64,000 nt of DNA from Roseomonas sp. (GTDB lineage Bacteria > Pseudomonadota > Alphaproteobacteria > Acetobacterales > Acetobacteraceae): positions 1 to 64,000 of the forward strand of contig JADCFQ010000006.1 in the NCBI GenBank assembly GCA_020249435.1, given 5' to 3'. A program made the position numbers and the translations under genes. Shown one piece after another: positions 58,718 to 64,000 of this stretch. Numbering within the stretch: the stretch's first letter is position 1; each line of letters opens with the position of its first letter. Below the pieces are notes generated by a model, which saw nothing but the letters and a program-made list of their open reading frames with translations, was not told the DNA's origin and did no database searches.

Positions 58718-58735
58718 GAATCGCGCGCCGGAGTC
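58718..58735. promoter_or_regulatory. Paired GANTC sites upstream of ccrM
   Basis: GAATC (58718-58722) and GAGTC (58731-58735) lie 27-44 bases before the ccrM start. In Caulobacter the ccrM promoter also carries two GANTC sites whose methylation state limits expression to late cell cycle. A similar feedback here is inference. Confidence 0.5.
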
Positions 58736-58741
58736 GCGCGG

Positions 58742-59371
58742 TCAAGTCAGTTTCAAAACGGCCTGGTCCACCGGGCCAAATCCGCGCCGATGATGCGGCG
58801 ATGGGCCGAGCCTTTCCAAAGCCTCCCGATGCGCGGCGGTTGGGTAGCCAGCATGGCGCGCAAAGCCATAAGCGGGCCAGCGCGGATCGAGCCGGCGCAT
58901 GGCGCGATCCCTGAGCACCTTCGCAATGATGGAGGCGCCGGCGATGGAAAAACTGAGCCCATCGCCGCCGATCACGCAGCGCAGCGGGCAAGGCAAAGGC
59001 GGCGGCTGATTGCCATCCACCAGCGCGTGATCGGGTGGCATGGGCAGCTTCGCCACCGCGCGGCGCATCGCGAGATGCGTAGCGCGCAAGATATTGACCT
59101 GCCCGATCTCCGTCGCCGAGGCAGCGCCGACGCCGATTTCAACCAGCCCCTCGGCCTTGGCGGCTTGCAGTGCGGCAAAGGCAGCATCCCGTGCCGCTTC
59201 CTTGAGCTTTTTGGAATCCTGCAATAGCGCCGCAAGGGATTCCGGTGGCGGGGCCAGGAACACCAGCGCGGCGGCCAATACGGGTCCAGCGAGGGGGCCG
59301 CGCCCGGCCTCATCCACGCCCGCGACGCGACCGCCAAGCGCCGCTTCCAGGCTGAAATCGGGCCGCGTCAT
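58742..59371 (-). CDS. rnhB: Ribonuclease HII
   Basis: A 209-residue RNase HII that removes ribonucleotides from [18 protein letters not shown] near residue 17 holds the first catalytic Asp-Glu pair, with the later Asp in HALVDGNQ near 118 and Asp in the MRRLDPRWP region. Its start shares one base with the stop of the MFS gene upstream (TGATG). rnhB next to ccrM is a common alphaproteobacterial arrangement. Confidence 0.95.
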   Translation of the reverse strand: MTRPDFSLEAALGGRVAGVDEAGRGPLAGPVLAAALVFLAPPPESLAALLQDSKKLKEAARDAAFAALQAAKAEGLVEIGVGAASATEIGQVNILRATHLAMRRAVAKLPMPPDHALVDGNQPPPLPCPLRCVIGGDGLSFSIAGASIIAKVLRDRAMRRLDPRWPAYGFARHAGYPTAAHREALERLGPSPHHRRGFGPVDQAVLKLT

Positions 59372-60600
59372 CAGGCTTTTGCCTGCGGCAGCAAAAGCCA
59401 GCCCGCCAGTCCCAAAACCAGGCTGGCTGCCAATACGGCGAAACCGGCGCGATAGGCGGCCTCGGGCCGTGCCAGTTCCTGCATCGGGAAGAGGCCGATG
59501 ACCAGGCCCACCAGCAAAGGCAGCAGGGAAGACCCGAGCACCTGCGCCATATTCACCGTACTCGCACCGCGCCCGACCAGATGATCAGGGAAGAGCATGC
59601 GCGCTTCCGTCACCAGCAGCACCGGGTAGCTGGAAAACAACACCAGCCCGACCAGCAGGCCAAGCGCTGCGGGCAAGGGCGGTGCCGGCCAGACGGCGAG
59701 GATCACCAGCATGGCCGCCGAAAGCGCCGCGCCGGCGCTGATCATGGCGCTGCGCTGGAAAAAGCGCCGCTCCAGCGGCCCAACCAGCAAAAGCCCGATC
59801 GGCATCGCAAGCCCCATCGCGGCGAGCGCCAGCCCGCGTTCATTTGCGCTAAGCCCATGCACATCGGCGAAATAAGGCCCGGCCCAAAGCCCGATCACCG
59901 TGGCGGCGGCGGCATAGGCCACCAGATGCAAAGCCAGCACCCTCGGCAGGCCCGGCAGGCGCCAGATGGAAAACTGCCCGCGCAGCGCCTCCTTCAGGGT
60001 TTCTGGTTTGCGCGCGGGGGCGGGCCGATCCGGCGGGTCATTCCGCACCAGCCGCCACCAAGCCAGAGCGGCCAACCCCGTCAGCAAGGCTGAGATCAGA
60101 AACGCCGCGCGCCAGCCAAGCCATCCCGCCAGCCAAGCCAGCGGCGCGCCAGCCAGCAAAATCCCCAGTTGTGAAAAGGCAAAAACCCGCGACAGCGCGA
60201 GCGTCATCTGCCCCCCGCCATACCAGCGCGCGCAAAGCACCACCGCCGACATGAAGGAAGCCGCGCAACCAATGCCGATCAGCGCGCGCGCCACAAGCAA
60301 CGCAGTGCCATCCGTCGCCAAGGCTTGCAGCGTGAGGCCCAGCACGGCGATGACGCTCAGCCCCGCCACCACCAACCTTGGTCCGAGGCGGTCGAGTGCA
60401 ATGCCAACCGGAAGCTGCATCACCAGCAGGGACGCGAAGAACATGCCATTGGCCGCGCCCAGCATGGCGGGTGTCAGCGCCAGATCGGCGCTCAATTCCG
60501 GCGCAATCACGCCAAGGGCGCTGCGATGGAACTGGCTGAGCCCGGTGAGTAACGCCAGCGCCAAAACCAGCGCCACACCAGGGGAAAGCCGGACCATCAA
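59371..60600 (-). CDS. MFS transporter
   Basis: A 409-residue major facilitator protein with about 12 membrane segments. [11 protein letters not shown] after the second segment is the usual MFS motif, and a charged central loop ([19 protein letters not shown]) divides the halves. The substrate is unknown. It is translationally linked to rnhB by a one-base overlap, probably without functional meaning. Two ATG codons open the frame; the first is used here. Confidence 0.9.
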   Translation of the reverse strand: MMVRLSPGVALVLALALLTGLSQFHRSALGVIAPELSADLALTPAMLGAANGMFFASLLVMQLPVGIALDRLGPRLVVAGLSVIAVLGLTLQALATDGTALLVARALIGIGCAASFMSAVVLCARWYGGGQMTLALSRVFAFSQLGILLAGAPLAWLAGWLGWRAAFLISALLTGLAALAWWRLVRNDPPDRPAPARKPETLKEALRGQFSIWRLPGLPRVLALHLVAYAAAATVIGLWAGPYFADVHGLSANERGLALAAMGLAMPIGLLLVGPLERRFFQRSAMISAGAALSAAMLVILAVWPAPPLPAALGLLVGLVLFSSYPVLLVTEARMLFPDHLVGRGASTVNMAQVLGSSLLPLLVGLVIGLFPMQELARPEAAYRAGFAVLAASLVLGLAGWLLLPQAKA

Positions 60601-60612
60601 GCGGGCTTTGGC

Positions 60613-61590
60613 CTATTCCGCCTTGGCGCCAGATTGGCGCACCGCGTCGCGCCAACGCTGGCTTTCGCCCGCGACAAAGCCAGGCAATGCGACGCGCGGG
60701 ATCGGCATGGGATCAAAGGCGCGCTCCGTGAAAAGCCGCGCCATTTCGGGGCTGGCCAGCGCCTTGGTGGTTTCGGCTTCGATCCGCGCCAAGACAGGCT
60801 CTGGCGTGCCGCGCAGTGCGAAAAGCCCGGTCCAATTCACGGAAAGAAAGCCGGGCAGCACGCTGGCAATGGGGGGTACGCCGGGAAGTGCGGCATTGGG
60901 CCCGGCTGAGGCCACGCCAAGGGCGCGAATGGCGCCGCCGCGGATTTGCGGCAGCGCGGTGCCAAGCCCATCGAACATCATCGGCACATTGCCGGCGACG
61001 AGGTCCGTCATGGCCGGTGCGCTGCCGCGATAGGGGATATGGGTCATCTCGGCACCGATGGCAGCACGAAACATCTCCCCAGTCAGATGAAGCTGCGATC
61101 CGGTGCCGGACGAACCAAAGGCCACCTGGCCGGGTCGCGCACGGATATGGGCGATCAGTGCTGGAAGGTCGGTCATGGGCAGGGCGCGCGGATTGACCAC
61201 CAGCACATTGGGCTGCTGCGCCAGCATGGCCATGGGCAGGAAATCCGTATCCGGATCAAAGGCAAGGCGCTGATAGAGCGCCTTGTTGATGCAAATCAGC
61301 GAAGCAGTCGCGACCAATAACGCATGGCCATCGGGTTCGGAGCGGGCGAAGGCCTCGCCGGCCACGGTCCCGCCGGCGCCGCCGCGATTGTCAATCACCA
61401 CAGGCTGGCCAAGGGCGGTGGAGAGCCTCTCGCCAAGGGCGCGGGCCAGGATGTCCGTAGTGCCGCCGGCGGCGAAGGGCACGAAAATCCGGATCGGGCG
61501 ATTGGGGAAGGCGGGCGTCTGGGCCAAGGCGGGGGCGGCAAGCGCAGCGGCGACAAGGCCAAGGCTGGTACGGCGGGTGATGATGGGCAT
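60613..61590 (-). CDS. Bug-family (TTT) solute-binding protein
   Basis: A 325-residue Bug/TctC-type periplasmic protein. The signal peptide has a twin Arg (ITRRTSLGLVAAALAAPALA), and FPNRPIRIFVPFAAGGTTDILAR holds the ligand loop. AFGSSGTGSQLHLTGEMF and HIPYRGSAPAMTDLVAG are family hallmarks. AGGAG precedes the ATG at 61590. It ends 12 bases before the MFS gene, so an MFS rather than a TctAB partner may be co-expressed; the ligand is unknown. Confidence 0.92.
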   Translation of the reverse strand: MPIITRRTSLGLVAAALAAPALAQTPAFPNRPIRIFVPFAAGGTTDILARALGERLSTALGQPVVIDNRGGAGGTVAGEAFARSEPDGHALLVATASLICINKALYQRLAFDPDTDFLPMAMLAQQPNVLVVNPRALPMTDLPALIAHIRARPGQVAFGSSGTGSQLHLTGEMFRAAIGAEMTHIPYRGSAPAMTDLVAGNVPMMFDGLGTALPQIRGGAIRALGVASAGPNAALPGVPPIASVLPGFLSVNWTGLFALRGTPEPVLARIEAETTKALASPEMARLFTERAFDPMPIPRVALPGFVAGESQRWRDAVRQSGAKAE

Positions 61591-61692
61591 GCGGGTTGGC
61601 TCCTGCTGATCCATAAACCTAGGCCGAGCGGTGCCGGCGGGAAAGCTTGCGGGGTGTGCTCAGGCTGGTGTCTTTCCCGCATCATCTATTAG

Positions 61693-62145
61693 ATGGGCAT
61701 CATGAGCCAGCCCGACGCAATCACCCTGCCTGAGCGCTTTGTCTTCGACGCTGCCACTGACCTGCCCAAAGCCGGGCAATTCCATGCGCCGGAGGAAGGG
61801 CCTGAGGGCATGTTCCGATGGACCGGCCCCGGGGCGGAGGCGGCTTTGACCATTTTGATTGATCGCCGCTACCCGCTGCGCGCCTGGCTGGAACTGGCGG
61901 ATTTCGGCCATCCGGCGAACCGTGATGCGCTATCCCTGATTGTGGATGGGGATGTCTATCCGCTGCTGCGCCGTGGCCCCGGCAACAACCTGATCGCTGG
62001 CCCCATTCTGCCGCGCGACGGCAATGGGCCGACGCAGTTGATTATCCGCGTGCCGCATTTGCACAGCCCGCCACCCCAGGGCCATCGCGCGCCCCCCTTG
62101 CGCGGCATTGCCATCAAGCGGCTCAGCCTGACGCCGCCTGATTAA
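61693..62145 (+). CDS. Hypothetical protein, 150 aa
   Basis: Not recognised. The sequence alternates short hydrophobic strands (FVFDAATDLP, ALTILIDRRYPLRAWLELADF, LSLIVDGDVYPLLRR, TQLIIRVPHL) and ends in a basic stretch, which suggests a small beta-sandwich. No signal peptide or membrane segment is seen. Start may be ATG 61693 or ATG 61702. It stands alone, about 215 bases before metY on the same strand. Confidence 0.65.
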   Translation: MGIMSQPDAITLPERFVFDAATDLPKAGQFHAPEEGPEGMFRWTGPGAEAALTILIDRRYPLRAWLELADFGHPANRDALSLIVDGDVYPLLRRGPGNNLIAGPILPRDGNGPTQLIIRVPHLHSPPPQGHRAPPLRGIAIKRLSLTPPD

Positions 62146-62288
62146 GGCATGGTCGGGGCCGAAATTTTTCCCTCTCAAGCGCTTCACGTGAAACGAAGGC
62201 CCTACGTTACCAAAGCGCCGGGCAAAGCCCTTGCCTTGTGCGGAAAACCCTTTCGCAACCGGCGGTGGCGTGGCAGGTTTCGCCCTGA

Positions 62289-62346
62289 CGCGGAGACATC
62301 CGCGCCCTGAACAGATCGCCCCGCGCGCCTGATACGCCAAGCGGGG
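62289..62346 (+). promoter_or_regulatory. Structured leader before metY
   Basis: Two hairpins are seen in the 214-base spacer before metY: CGCGGA-GACA-TCCGCG (62289-62304), and CCCCGC pairing with GCGGGG (62319-62324 and 62341-62346). The second ends just before the GGGAG ribosome site. I cannot match it to a known SAM or SAH riboswitch by eye. Confidence 0.35.
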
Positions 62347-62359
62347 ATGGGAGAATGCC

Positions 62360-63661
62360 ATGTCGGCACCGAATTGGACCAATCCTGAAACCCTGGTGCT
62401 GCATGCCGGCTGGCGTGCGGATCCCACAACCGGTTCGGTCGCCGTGCCGATCCATCAGACAACATCCTTCCAGTTCCAGGATACCGGCCATGCGGCGCGG
62501 CTGTTTGGGCTGGCCGAGCTTGGCAATATCTACACGCGCATCATGAACCCGACCGTTGATGTGCTGGAAAAGCGCGTCGCAGCGCTGGAAGGTGGCGTGG
62601 CAGCTTTGGCGGTCGGTTCCGGCCAGGCAGCGACCACCTTCGCGGTGATGAATTTGTGTGAGGCAGGGGATAACATTGTCGCCTCCACCGATCTTTACGG
62701 CGGCACCTGGAATCTATTTGCCAATACGCTGAAGCAATTCGGCATTGAGGTGCGCTTCGTGGACCCCGCCGATCCGGAAGGCTTCGCGCGCGCGACGGAT
62801 GCACGCACCCGCGCCTATTATGCTGAGACTTTGCCAAATCCGAAACTACAGGTTTTCCCGATTGCCGAAGTGGCGGCGATTGGGCGGAAGCTTGGCATTC
62901 CGCTGATCATGGATAATACGGCGGCACCGGTGCTCTGCCGGCCGCTTGATCACGGTGCGGCGATTGTCATGCATTCCACCACCAAATGGATTGGCGGGCA
63001 TGGCACCAGCATTGGCGGCGTGGTGGCGGATGGCGGGAATTTCGATTGGGAAGCGCATGGTGATCGTTTCCCCACGCTGAACAAGCCTGATCCTTCCTAT
63101 CACGGCGCGGTGTGGACCCAAGCCGTGAAGCCGCTTGGCCCGATTGCTTACATTATCCGTATGCGCACCTGCCTGCTGCGCGATCTGGGCGCTGCAATGC
63201 CGCCGTTGAATGCCTTCCTGTTCCTGCAAGGCATGGAAACCCTGCCGCTGCGCATTGAACGCCATTGCGCCAATGCCACGCGCGCGGCGGCCTTCCTGGC
63301 GCAGCACCCGGCGGTAACGCGCGTGATCCATCCATCGCTGATGGAAGGCGAAAGCCGGCGTCGCGCTGATGCCTATTTGCGCGGTGGGCATGGCAGCCTG
63401 ATGGGGATTGAACTCAAGGGCGGCAAGGAAGCCGGCCAGCGCTTTATTGAGGCACTGAAGATGTTCTACCATGTGGCCAATATCGGCGATGCGCGCAGCC
63501 TTGCGATCCATCCTGCCACCACGACGCATAGCCAATTGGATGAAAGCGAACAGGCGGCATCGGGTGTCACACCTGGCTATGTGCGCCTTTCAATCGGCAT
63601 TGAGCATATTGACGATATTCTGGCGGATCTTGATCAGGCGCTGAAGGCGGCTGAGGCATGA
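62360..63661 (+). CDS. metY: O-acetylhomoserine sulfhydrylase (Cys/Met metabolism PLP enzyme)
   Basis: A 433-residue PLP enzyme of the gamma-family. The pyridoxal Lys is Lys209 in [12 protein letters not shown], and [19 protein letters not shown] near 33 with [15 protein letters not shown] are typical of MetY. It makes homocysteine from O-acetylhomoserine and sulfide, and may also act on O-acetylserine. The length favours MetY over the shorter MetZ. A GGGAG site precedes the ATG, and the stop overlaps hemB's ATG by 4 bases. Confidence 0.93.
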   Translation: MSAPNWTNPETLVLHAGWRADPTTGSVAVPIHQTTSFQFQDTGHAARLFGLAELGNIYTRIMNPTVDVLEKRVAALEGGVAALAVGSGQAATTFAVMNLCEAGDNIVASTDLYGGTWNLFANTLKQFGIEVRFVDPADPEGFARATDARTRAYYAETLPNPKLQVFPIAEVAAIGRKLGIPLIMDNTAAPVLCRPLDHGAAIVMHSTTKWIGGHGTSIGGVVADGGNFDWEAHGDRFPTLNKPDPSYHGAVWTQAVKPLGPIAYIIRMRTCLLRDLGAAMPPLNAFLFLQGMETLPLRIERHCANATRAAAFLAQHPAVTRVIHPSLMEGESRRRADAYLRGGHGSLMGIELKGGKEAGQRFIEALKMFYHVANIGDARSLAIHPATTTHSQLDESEQAASGVTPGYVRLSIGIEHIDDILADLDQALKAAEA

Positions 63662-64000
63662 ACGCGGATCGTCGCCGCATGGCAGAAGGGCTTGGCCTGA
63701 CCGAACCTTCCTCCCCCGCGCTTGGCGCCTTCCCCGCCATTCGCATGCGCCGTAACCGCTACGATTCCTGGACGCGCAAGCTGGTTGCGGAAAATGTGCT
63801 GAGTGTTGGTGATCTGATCTGGCCGATCTTCATCATGGAAGGCAGCAATACCATCATGCCGGTCGCTTCCATGCCCGGCGTGGTGCGCGTGACGATTGAC
63901 AAGCTGGAAGAACATGTCGCGCCGGCGGTAAAACTTGGCGTGCCGGCTGTTGCGCTTTTTCCGATGACGCCATCCGAGATCAAGGACGCGGAAGGCACGG
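63658..64000 (+). CDS. hemB: Delta-aminolevulinic acid dehydratase, 5' part
   Basis: The first 114 codons of a HemB-type enzyme, cut by the window end. RMRRNRYDSWTRKLVAENVL, DLIWPIFIMEG and ASMPGVVRVTIDKL are the family's N-terminal signature. HemB joins two 5-aminolevulinate molecules into porphobilinogen for haem and B12. The ATG overlaps metY's stop (ATGA); an internal ATG at 63679 is an alternative. The active-site Lys and metal sites lie beyond the window. Confidence 0.93.
   Translation, partial: MNADRRRMAEGLGLTEPSSPALGAFPAIRMRRNRYDSWTRKLVAENVLSVGDLIWPIFIMEGSNTIMPVASMPGVVRVTIDKLEEHVAPAVKLGVPAVALFPMTPSEIKDAEGT

Noticed and set aside
62146-62359. SAM-II riboswitch before metY
   Set aside because: The conserved SAM-II core was not found; only generic hairpins are visible, so no class is assigned.

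Overview
The window is 64 kb of high-GC bacterial chromosome with close-packed genes and many 4-base ATGA start/stop overlaps. It looks alphaproteobacterial, most likely Rhodospirillales (Acetobacteraceae-like). The grounds are a CcrM-type GANTC methylase beside RNase HII, a BolA / J-domain / CobS / CobT block, an AapJQM amino-acid importer, a CnoX / LON-domain / Trm112 run, and several Bug (tripartite tricarboxylate) binding proteins. The taxonomic call is inference; there is no rRNA here. I place 64 protein genes (hemB runs off the right edge), one tRNA and one pseudogene.

Left part, minus strand (239-10838): a universal stress protein, a small unknown protein, then a nine-gene run of acyl-CoA enzymes. 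In transcription order: SDR, acyl-CoA dehydrogenase, aminoglycoside-phosphotransferase-like kinase, DUF6285 protein, AMP-dependent CoA ligase, family III CoA transferase, two adjacent acyl-CoA dehydrogenases, enoyl-CoA hydratase. The first five match the core of the Pseudomonas putida levulinate (lva) pathway, in which a 4-hydroxyacyl-CoA is phosphorylated and the phosphate eliminated. The last four look like an attached beta-oxidation module.

Plus strand (10952-21341): SDR, small cytochrome c, D-2-hydroxyacid dehydrogenase, MFS transporter, gamma-glutamyltransferase-like Ntn hydrolase, ThDP enzyme, and the two hydantoinase/5-oxoprolinase subunits. The last four genes are tightly coupled and suggest breakdown of a gamma-glutamyl, oxoproline or hydantoin-like compound.

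21353-25173 (minus) holds a type I secretion ABC exporter, its HlyD adaptor and an exported protein made of two copies of an unknown domain. An RTX calcium-binding protein at 34131, right after a tRNA-Gly(CCC), could be a substrate of this exporter. Between them lie NUDIX, BolA, a J-domain protein, CobS/CobT, a phytase-like secreted protein, two Bug proteins and a decayed formylglycine-generating-enzyme fragment.

36175-50195 is largely housekeeping: pyrG, kdsA, cytochrome b561, Trm112, LON-domain protein, thioredoxin-TPR chaperone, YbaK deacylase, an unusual redoxin/2OG-Fe(II) oxygenase fusion with a CtrA-like box at its start, an I78 inhibitor, a Baeyer-Villiger-type monooxygenase, folE, LysE exporter and a zincin. 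50261-64000 holds a two-subunit xanthine-dehydrogenase-type enzyme, the Aap importer without its ATPase, ccrM with two GANTC sites just upstream, rnhB, an MFS transporter, a third Bug protein, metY and the start of hemB.
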